Source: Amphirosellinia nigrospora
Taxonomy: Eukaryota > Ascomycota > Sordariomycetes > Xylariales > Xylariaceae
Length of the DNA: 64,000 nt
Assembly: GCA_004123355.1 (NCBI GenBank)
Contig: SCHM01000003.1
Location: 2,294,001 to 2,358,000 of the forward strand
Direction: 5' to 3'
The notes beneath the pieces are model-generated. The model ran no database searches and was not told the DNA's origin. It saw only the letters and a program-made list of their open reading frames with translations. Positions 22,665 through 35,800 of this stretch are shown one piece after another. A program made the translations under genes and the position numbers. Position 1 is the first letter of the stretch, and every line of letters starts with the position of its first letter.

Positions 22665-25056
22665 GTGCCATCTAGGCCCAAAGGTCAAATAGAGCCCCAA
22701 CCCCGAATTCCTGTTCCGAGGTCGAAAAAATGGATAGAACTCAGCAAGTCAACTGCTACTCTCGGCGCTACCAACAACGCATCAGTTGTGGCCATACACC
22801 CTATCAAAAGCAAAGAGAGTGTTTTAGTGAAAGTGCAGCCGCCTATGTAGCCATCGAACTCCGCTATAGACCAAGTTCCATGCGACATTGTCTTAGTCAT
22901 CGATGTATCAGAAAGCATGAGGGCCCCGGTCTAGCTACAAGTGACGATGCTAAATTATATTCTGTGAGTCTAGTAAGTAACGTTTAACTTCATCACCTCC
23001 CTGTTTCAGCTACAGCCTCGAGACCTCTCCTATTCTGTCTCGCTTTGCATTCTGGAAACCTTATATCTCAAAAAGTTACTCTAAATCCCGTTTGAGAGAA
23101 AGTCACAGTTAGAGACCTTGTAATATATGAGAGATCACCTATACTTGTTGTTGCGCGAAGGTGTTTAAATCTATCTCTGCGGACGTAATATGGTTATATA
23201 TAGCTAAACGCCCTTATCCGTTCTTGATTGCTAGCTTAATATTGAAATTATAAGTTTTGCGAAGTATGCTGCTCGGATAATCGTGTCTACTTGAACGAAG
23301 GTGATAGACTTGGATTTGTGACCTTCAGTTCGACAGGCGGGTATTAACTCCGAGGGAATTTAATGGTACATGCCAATTCGTACTTACGTACTGTTTGCAC
23401 AACAGCACCTCAAGCTAACGATGGAGAAGTATAAAGCAGATGTGAAATCGATCGTATTAGGGCAACCGACTCAAAAACAGAATTTGTGGTTTGTAATAAG
23501 TCACGGATGTTTATCGTTTGGGACCCACGATGCAAGTAGCAATGTGCGAGCTTTAATTGTTCTAACCGATGGTCAGCCAAATCACATGTAAATTGCTGAT
23601 GCGTCTCGACTGCAATGTTGACCTTGCTAACGATATAAAAAGGTGGCCTCCTGAAGGTTCTTTCACAAGACTTTAATATTTAAGCTTCTCGCCGCTAGTA
23701 ATTAATACTTTTGATTTTGCATATGGCGTCAGATCGGGCTTGCTCAAGCCGATCGCGGAGATTGGGAGGAAACTACGTTTCTATCCTGGACGCTGGAATG
23801 ATTGTATTATAACTTTTGATGTCTGTTGCTGCTTCTGTTCATGCTGCGCACTTATAATCTGCGTATGCAACCCAATGCACCTCGGAGATATCGGCCCCCG
23901 AACGCGTGCTTTTGAAATCTACGACGGGAAAGTCTATTGATGATTCATAGAATAAAAAGGCAGGCAATAGAACGGTGACAATTCAATTTGGCAACTTGCA
24001 ATACGGTCAATCTAGAGATATCTATATGGAGAATGCTGATAAATCTGGACGACAACAACACTCAAAGTGCGGGTGAACACAAAATGATGAACGCGAAACT
24101 TACATATTCGCCGGCGCAACTCCCGACATGCGGGAAATATCACCTCTTCCGCCTGCGATAATAGCGTATCACCAGAGCCGTTCAATAATCTGCAAGCTAC
24201 TCTCATCCTTCTTTGGATTTTCACGATTCATGAGTATTACGAAGTATCATCCGAGAACATCAAAATCTATCAACAACGCCTGGAGAAGGCTCTCGAAACT
24301 ATTCCAGCGAGAAACGATCAAAGCCCGCTCAATATATCGCTTATAGAGAACTCAAAGGCTAGATCGAGGTTCTGTTGAAGCTCATTGACTCTACCGGATT
24401 GGACTGTCGTCACCTTTTCGACTTGTGAAGTGCTCACGCTAAGCAACTGTACGTCAAACACTTCCCACCCGGAGGCAAACATTCTAGCACTGACATGTCT
24501 AAACTATAGCTGCAACTCCTTCAAGACCCGGGCCTTCTGAATTATAATGGCAACTTGTTCTTCATCAAGTGCCGTGACGCTCACGATAAGACCATCCATC
24601 GGACGCCATATAGGGCTTCGAGTGTATGCTTCGCTGCCTCAAGCCCGGTTTTGCTTGCTACAGGCCTCGAGGCGCCAGTTAGTACGCTCCGACAGGGCAA
24701 GATGGTGCAAATACAGCTGGGACCTCGTCGTGTTCGTGCGGTCTTGAAGACCCTTGTACAAAGAACAGCCATGTGTCGCGTCAAAAATCTCATTATCGCG
24801 CCCTAGCATCCCGTCACTCTTGAACATAATATTCTAAGTGGTGGCGGTCCCCGAGTGCATCGCTTCTTCGGCGACTGCGTTGCCATTTTCGAAGAACTGT
24901 CGGGTCTGGGGCCCGGGGGAAAATGGTATTTACTGGGGCGCCGGGGTGAGAAGGAACGCCGATACTGGTCTGGTGTGCGGATTCGAATACTTACTCTCTT
25001 CCAGCATGAGCGATGAGGGAGGTTTGGAATCTGTGGAACTACAGAGTAAGGTTTGA
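22665..25056 (+). pseudogene. Relic of a VWA-Vint (von Willebrand A + Hint-like) domain gene
   Basis: Fragments in family order, in changing frames. Position 22665 onward has SVVAIHPIKSKESVLVKVQPP, then CDIVLVIDVSESM at about 22875, which holds the MIDAS DxSxS metal site. GDRLGFVTFSSTG follows at about 23300, then LTMEKYKADVKS and VRALIVLTDGQPNHM to 23590. SGLLKPIAEIGG lies at about 23735. The Vint module begins CFAASSPVLLATG at 24627 and includes LGPRRVRAVLKT and, near 24785-24995, PRVHRFFGD and TGLVCGF. In the fungal family the VWA domain is followed by this Hint-related Vint domain. Unlike the other genes here, whole segments (about 22925-23095 and 23590-23725) have lost similarity and stops occur within conserved parts, so it looks truly decayed. 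The original start is unclear. Confidence 0.7.
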
Positions 25057-25417
25057 AGGTTTTTACGTTTTGATCGTAACATCTTCAGCTCAATCGGGCA
25101 GCCTTCTTCGTGTGTTTTAAGGTAGACTAACAAAGCTGAATGCGGGTGATGATGTAATACGAGTGCGGCGCACCTGGATCGGCCCAACTGTTTTAAGCTT
25201 AACTTTAGCTCGATAGCCCGTATGAATGGCGATATTGCTTGAAAGACCATCTGCCATTGATCGATGACCTCAATGATAACACACTTCATCTCACTAAGTG
25301 TACTATAAATTAGGGGTGTCCGCTGAATATCCTGAGAAAGCCGCCAGATATCATCCTAATCCTGTACTTTGCCGAGCATACCAGTTTCATATAAGGTGTC
25401 TCGCAGTCATACTTAAA

Positions 25418-25808
25418 ATGCCATCATCTAAGGGAAAACCGACCGACCCCGAGCTCCGAGAGCAGCTCAAAGAGGGTGAGATCCGTGGCAGCGCGAGGAG
25501 ATTCTGGTATAGCGTGCTGAACAGGCAAACAGAAATCAAACAAGAGCCCAACAAGTCGGGAGGCGGAGAGGGCCAGTGGGCTGCGTGGAAGGTATGTATT
25601 GCTGATATACTATTTCGTCTGCCTCTTTCTTTTTCATGTTACTTGTGAGACCTGACTGCTGACCCTGTGGCTGGGACAGGCAAATAAGTTGGCTAAGGAG
25701 TATGAGAAGCGAGGTGGTGATTATGAGAACGAGCCTGGTTCCAAAAATGAGCCAAGAAAGGGAGAGCCTCAGGCGAAGACCGAGTCGAAAAAGAAGGCGG
25801 AAACGTGA
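25418..25808 (+). CDS. Small conserved fungal protein (100 residues)
   Basis: Two exons, 25418-25591 and 25680-25808, with an 88-base GT-AG intron in phase 0. The product begins MPSSKGKPTDPELREQLKEG, has GQWAAWKANKLAKEYEKRGG across the splice site, and ends in a Lys/Glu-rich tail (ESKKKAET). It contains only one tryptophan-rich short helix and much charge, with no signal peptide or membrane segment. The KGKPTDP start and the WxAWKAxKLxKEYEKxGGxYE block are, as I recall, shared by short proteins in many ascomycetes; the function is unknown to me. The reading frame is intact, one of few here. Confidence 0.75.
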
Positions 25809-26073
25809 TCCATTTAGGATAACTCACTGTATGATCGAGTTAGACAACGATGTCTTTTGGTGTGGCTTAGAGTCCGTTGGTGGGCATCCTACATAGTTAG
25901 AAGCTAGGTACTGTGGCTGGGGCTCTGCAGGGGCCGCTGATAGGTACGACAGGGGTCTTCCCCAGATAGCAACACTCTGACAGATGTCCAATTGGCCTCT
26001 TAACCTAAATTATTGCCTTTTAAATGTTTATTCAACCAACACATCTCCCACCACTACTTTCTGCTAATCCACC

Positions 26074-27984
26074 ATGCGGCAATCTCAGGCCTTGATGCTT
26101 TTGGGCATCATCGCCCAGAATGGGATTGCCAAAGCTTCTTCATTACCACGAGGTGTTGGCCCTGAATGTTAGTGTACCTCTTTGGTTAGCTGTTTAACCA
26201 ATCGTCTCTCCGCCATGTCACACCGTCAGACCCCTACCATCTCTCCTCCTTCGTCTACTATCGCGAACACCGCGCAGGCGGCGTGGGAAGATTGTAAAAT
26301 TCACATATAGATGCCGTATACTGACCAATTGACACTCTGTAGTTGCCAAATTCTACGAGATAAAAGACACCTTCGCTTGCATAGCCCACCTCTATCGTCA
26401 TCTCGGCCTCTCGAGTTAATGATAACACCTGCGACTGTCCGACGGTTCAGATGAACCTGGCACGGCATGTGCCATTCTCGATAGCTCATCTCCCGTACAA
26501 CCTCTACCCGCCTCCCTATCAGGCACTACTAACACAACAAATGCCTTGCCCGGTTTTTGGTGTGCCAATAAGGGCCATATTGGTGCTTACATACCCTTTA
26601 TGTTCGTTAACGATGGGGTGTGTGACTATGACTTGTGCTGTGATGGCACGGAAGAGTATGGAAAGGTTGGCGGTGTGAAGTGCGCGAACAAATGTGCGAG
26701 ATCGGCAAGGAGTGGCGGCGCGTCGAAAAAGCGACAGGACAACTTCGAGCGAGCTAATAAGAAGCGCCGTACCATGATCAAAGAATCCAAGGAGCTCCGC
26801 CGACAGGTAGAGGCACGAGTTGTGAAATATGAAAACGAGATCAAGGAACTGGAACGGAAGGAGACCGAGTTGAAGGCCAAGTTTGAGGAGGTTGAGCAGT
26901 CTGAGCGCGGCAAAGTCGTAAAGAATGGGGGCACCGGTAAACTCGGTGTGCTGGCTGGACTAGCTAAAGCAAGAGTCCAGGAGCTCCGTGACGCCCTGGC
27001 TGATGTTGTGGGTGAGCGTCGACAGCTTCAGGACAAAGTGGCTGAACTCGAGGGCATTCTGTCTGCATTTAAAGAGGAGTACAACCCTAATTTTAACGAC
27101 GAGGGAGTTAAAAAGGCTGTTCGGGCCTGGGAGGACTATGCCGCTAAGAAGGCGGAGGAAGTTAAGGAAGAGCTTAGCGAGTCTAACCTCGCAGAAATCA
27201 TGCAGGAGGACAGCGAGAGCTCTGGGATTAACTGGAATGAATTCCAAGACGAGCCAGCCACCGATACTGATATACGTATGTCCCTCCAGTCGGCTTCTAA
27301 GAAAGCTATGGAAAAGGACTTTTTTTACTAACGAACAAACAGTATATAGCTTTGAGGCTTACCTTCCCGGCCCCCTCCGGACTTCCTGCATGGCAAAATC
27401 AACAACCTTCGGGTGTGGTTGATTGAAAATGGTATGCTAGCGGATAGCGTGTCAAAAGAAGGCGAATCACAACTAGTCAAGGCTGCTCGGGAGGCCATGA
27501 AGCTGCAACTAGGGACGTACAATCAAAGCGGTCGAAACGGGATGAGGAAAAGAGAGACCTAGAGAAAGACTATGGCACTGACGACATTTTCCGTGCTCTG
27601 GATGGTAAGTGCATCTCGGTCGAAGCTGGCGAGTATGAGTACGAGCTATGCTGGATGGGGCAGACGACACAGAAGAGCAAAAAAGGTGGATCACGCACGA
27701 GCATGGGCAACTTCCAAAGGGTCAGCTTCCATGAATCGGACGAGGACGAACGCCACGACGGCAAAGGTCTCGGGCGAGGAAAGCGCATGGTACTAGAATA
27801 CCTCAATGGACAGCATTGCTGGAACGGCCCAGCCCGACGCACCGATGTATGGCTCGCGTGCGCCGAGACAGAAGAGCTTTGGCGTGTTAGCGAGCAGGAG
27901 AAATGCGTGTACAAGATGGAAGTCGGTACACCTGCGGCTTGCGAGGCGCTCGACCAGCCTGGCCATGCCAAAGACGAACTGTGA
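26074..27984 (+). CDS. GTB1: Glucosidase II beta subunit (PRKCSH/GTB1-like)
   Basis: Regulatory, ER-retaining subunit of glucosidase II, which trims glucose from N-glycans. Exons are about 26074-26167, 26343-27275 and 27343-27984. The start has a short hydrophobic leader (ALMLLGIIAQNGIAKA). After PRGVGPE the first splice restores FAKFYE. Next come the Cys-rich LDLa-like repeats with NDNTCDC-DGSDEPG and FVNDGVCDYDLCCDGTEEYG, a long coiled coil at about 26690-27160, an acidic stretch, and a C-terminal MRH domain (YGTDDIFRALDGKCISVEAGEYEYELCW, GQHCWNGPARRTDVWLAC, EKCVYKMEVGTPAAC) whose Cys pairs and Gln/Arg/Glu-Tyr mannose-binding positions look kept. It ends KDEL. Frameshifts at about 26385, 26440 (a G missing), 27390 and 27501 (an A missing) are read as indels. 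About 556 residues, normal for the family. Confidence 0.9.
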
Positions 27985-28237
27985 TGGCCCGAAAAAGCCA
28001 AAGTTTGGGGCGAGCTTAGGTGAGAACTTGAACTGTCAGGTTAGCGATGTTTAAGGATCTGTGTGCTTTGCGATTGTACAAAGGCATGGCATGGTATTGG
28101 CGCATATAAAATAGAAATCGGATGAAATATTAAAAGCTATACATTTCTGATGACTCGTCACTCATTGTCGCAAATTCGTTGACATTATACAATTTTTTTT
28201 AATACACACCCTGTTCCTCGCCGGAATATTTGGGTTC

Positions 28238-29087
28238 TCACCGTGCTGCAGCTGCGAGCTTCCTCTGCCTATTCCTCTCGTCCTGTTCGGCTAAGACTTT
28301 AGCTGTGAGCGTAGCGGTCATTGAATTATTGATTCGACTTGAGATATCATCTCGGGCTTTCTTTTGTTTCTTCTCCTGTTTGGCCTTGCCATCCCCATTT
28401 GTTTCATTGTCACCTTCCTCCGCCGCCTTCCGCTTCTTCTTCCCCGCGCTCTTGTCTTTCTTGAGATTGTGTGTCAAGCCCAGGGACCGAAGTTCTTCTA
28501 TGCGCGCGGTGCATTTCTTTGCGTCTGCTTCATTCTCCGGCAAGATGGGTACCATGTCGCGTATCGCGAACTCTTCGCTACACTGTGTGCAGGAACTCGT
28601 CCGACTGCCTGGACTTTGACTCTGGCCAGCCGCCAGTAGCTCGCGCATGACGATCTCGGTAAATACGTGACCGCACGGCACGATGTAGACGGCGCGCGCG
28701 CCGGGCCCCAGCTCTTTCAGCGCCAGCGGACATATGCGGACCCCGTCACTTGGCCGTAGGGTGAACTTTAGTTTGACGACGTCCTTAAGCGAGCGGATGC
28801 CCGAGCGCGCGAACTCGACGGCCTCTTGTGAGGGTTGCGTCTCTGCGTCTTCGGCGCTGGTGTCAGAGGGCATTAGACATCGTAGCACTGTCTCGTAATT
28901 ATAGAGCCGCCCCGCGCGTCGACGACTGTGTTGTTCGGGTCTAGAGGCTCTGATGAGATGGGACATGTCGTCCAGGCGTGCGCGAGAGACTCGAGGGTTG
29001 TGGCTTTTAGTTCTGATGTCGTGGGAGGCGCGCCGCTTCTTTGACCAGCTCGCGCCGCTTGGGGATCGAGCCTCCGTCGTTACCCAT
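28238..29087 (-). CDS. rtf2: Rtf2-type replication termination factor
   Basis: Nuclear protein that acts at stalled replication forks in fission yeast. The ATG at 29085-29087 gives MGNDGGSIPKRRELVKEAAR, the usual start. One shift near 29025 leads into SELKATTLESLAHAWTTCPIS and LDPNNTVVDARGRLYNYE. The C2HC2-like Rtf2 RING follows: ICPLALKELGPGARAVYIVPCGHVFTE ... CTQCSEEFAIRDMVPILP. A Lys-rich basic tail (KKDKSAGKKKRKAAEE) and a C-terminal Arg/Gln helix finish the protein; about 283 residues. It converges with glucosidase II beta and diverges from TOR. Confidence 0.88.
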
Positions 29088-29850
29088 TGGGTTGGTTGGT
29101 GGGGATTGTGTGAGATGGGAATCGTTGTCTCTGGGGTTTGATCTTCAGCTTTGTGGGTGATTGGTGAGGCTAGGCGTAGGATGGATATTAAGATTGAATT
29201 TGTTGAGCGCTGTCCTAGGGAGTATATCGAGATGTGAGCTATCGAATTGTTGTTGAATGGGTTGGGTAAAGAAGATGTTGCCACCGCGACCACCAGAAAC
29301 CTAGTTGTGCTGTACTACCTGGGATTCGCATGGCCGGCTCCCCACTAATCTCCAGTGCACTAATGTAGTAGTTATAGCAGCCTTGCATGCTGTCAGGGAT
29401 GTTTGGCAGGTTCCCAGCTAGATTCGCTGGGGTGCACCTCATTCTCGCGCCCATTTCACGTTTCTGTTTCTGGTACCTCTGTAAATACATCATAGCTGTC
29501 GGTCGTTGGCCAGCGCGAGATATCCAACGAACGACCGTGCCCGAGTCGGCGAAGCTAGACGGATAAACCAGACAGCCTTAGCCTTACCGCTCGTCGACGC
29601 TACAAGCGCCCGCCCACCACCACCACCACCACAGCTGACCTACACGGTTCACCAACAGCTATACCATCTGCAACCATCCCTAGCCTCGTACGGCCCGCAC
29701 CCTTCGCTCGTTCTCTATCCAACAGAAGCCACCTTGCGATCAGGCATCGCATGCAATCGGTCTTGTCATTAATGCAGGCGTAAACCGCCATCTAGGAGCT
29801 GTCTGGCGCGCGGCTGAGGGTGTCCGTATCGAAAACAGCTCACCGTCGTC
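29088..29850. promoter_or_regulatory. Divergent promoter region between Rtf2 and TOR
   Basis: 763 bases between the two start codons. It contains a (CCA)n run at about 29613-29632 and no clear TATA box, as expected for housekeeping genes. It may drive both genes. Confidence 0.5.
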
Positions 29851-32800
29851 ATGGGCAACAACAGCAGCTAGCTCTCGACACCCTCGAAGTTATCGCGAGG
29901 GACCTGAAGTCGAGGTGAGTTTCCACGCTGCAGCCTCCCTTGCGCTCCATCGCCCTGCCGCCTGCTCTTCCCGACCTCTTAGATCTCGACGCCCATCCAT
30001 CACTGCTTTACTGACAATTTGGTCTGTTCGATAGATCTGGTGATGATATACGTAGAGGGGCTGCAGTCCAGCTGAGAGATCTGGTAACCGTTTGCTATCG
30101 AGGTACGCTACTTTCATCTTTTACGCCGTATCGCCATGGTCGCAGCCATTATGATCATTGCAGTTAACTAGCTTTAGATTTCCCCGCCGAGAATTTCCTT
30201 TCATTTTACACCTCTGTCAATAGCAAGATCACCACTTTAATAATCCATGGCAATGATTCCTCGGAGCGACTGGGCGGCGTGTATGCTCTCGATGCGCTCG
30301 TCGATTTTGACGGCGTCGATGTCACCGCCAAGTATACTCGTTTCACCGCGAGCCTGAAGGCCATTCTGCGGGGCAAGGACATTGTGCCTATGCAGCCGGC
30401 TGCTATCGCCTTGGGAAAGCTGTGTAGGCCAGGCGGATCCCTCATCTCCGAGCTTGTCGAATCCGAGGTTAAGACGGCTCTCGAGTGGCTTCAGTCCGAT
30501 AGGATCGAAGAGAAGAGGTACAGCGCTGTGCTGGTCCTCCGTGAACTCGCTCGGAACGCACCGACTCTTATGTATGCCTATGTTGGCCTTATCTTCGACC
30601 TTATATGGGTTGGTTTGCGAGACTCGCGAAATCCTGATCCGAACCACGGCCGGGGAGACCGTCTGCGCTTGCTTTCGCATTATTCGGGAGCGTGATCAAG
30701 AGATGAAGCAGACTTGGATGAGCAAGATGTATACCGAGACACTGGTTGGCCTTAAGATGAACCTCGTCGAAAGTGTCCATGCTTCTCTCCTGGTACTGAG
30801 AGAACTGTTGGAGCAGGGCGGTGTTTATGCAAGATCATTACCAAGAAGCCTGCGAAATTGTTTTCCGACACAAAGATCACCGCGACCCCACCATAAGGAA
30901 GACGGTTGTCATGTTAATTCCAGACCTAGCAAACTATTCACCTGCAGATTTTGCACTCACTCATCTTCACAAATTCATGCTCTTCCTCTCTGGCATGCTT
31001 AAGAAGGGAGGGATCGCAACGACGCGTTCTTGGCTATCGGAAACATCGCCAACTCGGTCAAAAGTGCAATTGCACCGTACCTAGATGGAGTTCTGATCTA
31101 TGTACGGAAGGCCTCAGTGTCCAGTCTCGTAAGCGAGGCTCCGTTGACCCCGTGTTTGACTGCATAAGTCGACTGGCTGTGGCCGTCGGCCAGACTCTAA
31201 GCAAGTATATGGAGGCTTTGCTAGATCCCATATTTGCCTGCGAGTTGACTCCTAAGCTTACACAAGCTCTTGTGGATATGGCGTTCTATATTCCGCCTGT
31301 CAAGGCTACCATTCAAGAAAGGTTACTGGACATGCTTAGCAAGGTGTTGTGCGGAGAACCTTTCAAACCTCTGGGTGCGCCTACCCCAAACACTCTATCA
31401 GCAGTCCCGATTATTCCGAAAGATGCCAAAGATCCCCAGATATATGAGCATCGGAAAGCAGAGATCAAGCTAGCTTTAAATACGCTGGGAAGCTTCGATT
31501 TCTCGGGCCACATCCTGAATGAGTTTGTCCGCGATGTCGCCATCAAATATGTCGAGGACGATGATCCCGAAATCCGGGAGGCAGCGGCGTTAACCTGCTG
31601 TCAGCTCTATGTACGGGATCCCATCGTTAACCAGACCAGTCATCATGCTCTTCAAGTTGTTGGCGATGTCATTGGGAAGCTGTTGACTGTGGGTGTATCT
31701 GACCCTCAACCGAACATCCGACGAACTGTTCTAGCTGCGCTAGACGAGCGATTTGACCCTCATCTGGCCAAGGCGGAGAATATCCGTACTCTCTTCTTTG
31801 CTCTGAACGATGAGATTTTCAGTATCCGAGAAGTATCGATAGCAATCATAGGACGCTTGGCAAGGCATAACCCTGCCTATGTGATCCCTTCATTGCGAAA
31901 GACACTTATCCAGATGCTTACCGAGCTGGAATTCTCAGACGTCGCGCGGAATAAGGAGGAGAGTGCCAAGCTGCTCAGTCTGCTTGTGCAAAACGCACAG
32001 GGCTTAGTCAAACCGTACGTTGATCCTATGATATCCGTACTTCTCCCCAAGGCAAACGAACCGAACCCTGCTGTCGCTGCCACTATTCTGAAAGCAATTG
32101 GTGAACTCGCAACTGTTGGCGGTGAGGATATGCTACCCTACAAAATAAACTGATGCCGATCATCATTGATGCCTTGCAAGACCAGAGCTCTATCGCAAAG
32201 CGTGAGGCGGCACTCCATACGCTCGGTCAACTGGCCAGCAACTCAGGTTATGTCATAGACCCGTATCTTGAATATCCACAACTTCTGGAATTATTGCAAA
32301 ACATTATTCGAGCCGAACCACAGCGTGGACCATTGCGCCAGGAGACCATAAAATTGATGGGCATTTTAGGAGCTTTGGACCCATATAGACATCAGGTATG
32401 TAGCATCCTTTCTATTATCTTGCTGGGTATCGCTTGAGTGGAGGGATTTTTAGTCGACCAATTGGCGACGATCTTTCCGTTTTGCAACTGGGTTATTACA
32501 TCTTTGCCTCTCGAGTTCAAGATACGCTAACACATCGACAAACAGCAAGTCGAAGAGCGCACTCCTGATGCGAAGAGGAGTGTCGAGAGTAATCGAATGA
32601 CCGATATATCACTGATGATGACTGGTCTTACACCATCGAGCAAAGAATACTATCCGACAGTGGTGATCAATGCGCTGCTCAACATTCTGAAAGACCAATC
32701 GCTGGCTCAACATCACGCTGCTGTCATCGAAGCTATCATGAACATATTCCGAACTCTGGGATTAGAATGTGTCTCATTCTTGGATCGAATTATTCCCGCG

Positions 32801-35800
32801 TTTCTCCTGGTCATCAGAAGCTCCACGCAGAATCGTCATGAATCATACTTCAACCAATTAGCCACATTAGTTAGTATCGTACGACAACACATCAGAAATT
32901 ATCTGCCCTCCATCGTAGAGATACTCCAGGAGTATTGGGACATATCTCCATCTCTCCAAGGCACCATATTATCATTGGTTGAGGCAATTGCGCGGTCCTT
33001 AGAAGGGGAGTTTAAAATCTACCTAGCTGGCCTCTTGCCGCTGATGCTGGGCATCTTGGAGAAGGATTCGACTACTAAGAGAATCCCCTCCGAAAAGGTC
33101 TTGCATGCGCTTTTGGTCTTTGGATCTAGTGCCGAGGAGTACATGCATTTGATCATCCCTGTCATTGTGCGGACTTTTGAAAAACAAGGCCAACCGACAT
33201 TCCTAAGGAAATCTGCCATTGATACGATCGGAAAATTTCTCGGCAGGTGAACTTGAATGATTATGCCGCGAAAATCATCCATCCATTGGCGAGGATTCTT
33301 GCGGGCGGCGAGGTAACTTTGCGCGTAGCCGCCCTGGATACGCTTTGTGCCCTTATCCAGCAGCTAGGTAAAGATTATCTGCATTTTGCGGGTACAGTAA
33401 ATAAAGTGCTCCAGAGCAGTCCGATCCAACACCAAAACTACGATCTTCTAGTTTCTAAGCTGCAGAAGGGAGAAGTATTGCCGCAAGATTTGACTTCGGA
33501 AGTACGATTCAATGATCAGCCCGATGAGCCCACCTTTGCTGAACTTGGCACGAAGAAACTTGAGATGAATGCTATCCATCTCAAGAGTGCCTGGGATACA
33601 AGGGGCAAGTCTACGAAAGAAGACTGGCAAGAATGGCTGCGAAGGTTTAGCACTACGCTATTAACTGAATCTCCTAACCATGCCCTGCGGGCGTGTGCCT
33701 CTCTTGCTAGTGTTTATCTCCCACTCGCGAGGGAGTTATTTAACTCGGCGTTTGTCTCATGCTGGAGCGACCTTTATGAACAATTCCAAGACGAACTGAT
33801 TCAGAATATCGAGAACGCCATCCGATCCGAAAATGTCCCTCCAGACCTGCTTGGTCTCCTTCTCAATCTTGCGGAATTCATGGAACATGATGACAAGGCC
33901 TTACCTATCGACATCAGAATCCTGGGCAGGGAGGCAGCTCGCTGTCACGCCTATGCCAAAGCACTTCATTATAAAGAGTTGGAGTTCTTACAAGACCAAA
34001 GCGGCCCAGCCGTGGAGGCTTTAATTGTCATCAACAACCAACTTCAGCAATACGATGCTGCCATTGGCATTTTGCGGAAAGCGCAGTTGTATAAGGATGG
34101 TATTCAGCTTCGAGAAACCTGGTTTGAGAAGCTAGAGCGATGGGAAGAGGCACTCAATTTCTATAACAAAAGGGAGCGGGATATTCCCGCGGACCAACCA
34201 GTTCCGATCGACGTCGTTATGGGCAAAATGCGATGTTTGCACGCGCTCACGGAGTGGGATGCGCTTGCCAGTCTAGCGGGTACTACATGGGCTAATTCAG
34301 CCCCGATGTCCAACGACGTATCGCGCCCCTCGCAACAGCTGCCGCATGGAGCCTGGGCAAGTGGGATGCTATGGAGATTTATTTATCATCCATGAGGAGG
34401 AATTCTCCAGATCGTTCATTCTTTGGTGCCATTCTCGCCCTTCACCGTAACCAGTTCAGAGAGGCAACGACGAATATTCAACAGGCACGAGAAGGGCTGG
34501 ATACGGAACTTAGCGCTCTCGTGAGCGAGTCATATAATCGCGCATATCAAGTTGTTGTACGGGTGCAGATGCTCGCAGAACTTGAAGAGCTTATCGTATA
34601 TAAGCAAGCAGATGACAAGAAGAAGGCAACTATGAGGCGTACTTGGGAAATCCGCCTTAAAGGCTGCCAGAGAAATGTTGAGGTTTGGCAGCGCATGCTC
34701 AGGCTTCGTGCCCTTGTTATCACACCAGAGGAAAACATGCACATGTGGATTAAATTTGCAAACCTCTGCAGAAAATCTGGACGCATGGGTCTTGCTGAGA
34801 AGTCTTTAAAGGGGCTCGTCGGTAGCGATTTCCCTCTCGACAATATCATACCTTATTGGAGCCAGAACGGTCAACCCCCGCCTTCTTCATCTAGGATGAT
34901 TCCCCCTCAGGTAGTCTATGCCGTCCTCAAATTCTATTGGGAATACGGCCAATCCGGAAACTTGCGTCAACCCAACCAGGCTGAAAAGACTCTATTCTGT
35001 CTCCGGAAGTTTACCGCCGACACAGTACAGCGTCTGGAAATGGCCCGGGCCTCCCTGCAGTCAGTCCCCAATGGTATGGAAGCGATGGGTGACTATAGTT
35101 TCCATAATGGGGTGGAACCAGGCTTGTCTCATTTGAGGTCCCATAAAAGTTCCAGGAGCAAACCGTTCTTTTGGCAAAGTGTTTCCTTAGGCAAGGAGAG
35201 TGGCAAGTTGCACTGAATAAGAGTGACTGGCAGCACCCAAGTGTCCAAGACATCCTAACGTCTTATTCAAAAGCTACACAGTATAATCCCAAGTGGTACA
35301 AGGCGTGGCATGCCTGGGCTTTGGCAAATTTCGAAATAGTCCAGGCTCTCACCTCCCCAGGTGATCGGAAAGCCCAGAGACCGACCCGGCCCTGGTAATT
35401 AGTCACGTGGTTCCGGCCGTGACGGGCTTCTTCAAGTCTATTGCTTTGTCCTCAGGCAGCTCCCTGCAGGATACTCTCCGCCTTTTAACCCTCTGGTTTG
35501 CCCATGGTGGCAGTAGCGAGGTGAATGCGGCAGTTGTTCAAGGCGCCGGTACTGTTAGTGTCGATACATGGCTCGAGGTGATTCCGCAGCTGATTGCACG
35601 CATCAATCAGCCGAACCCGCGAGTACGGCAGTCTATCCACAACCTGCTTGCTGATGTAGGCCGTAATCATCCTCAAGCGTTGGTTTATCCTCTTACTGTA
35701 GCTATGAAGTCGGTCCAGAATGCTAGGAAATCAAAACCTGCAGCCCTTATCATGGACAGCATGCGGCAGCACAGCGCCAAGCTTGTTGAACAGGCAGATA

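Noticed and set aside
26168-26342. Extra exon in the first GTB1 intron (open sequence at about 26231-26298)
   Set aside because: Splicing 26167 to 26343 directly restores the expected GPE-FAKFYE sequence. Including the middle piece would insert residues not expected in the family.
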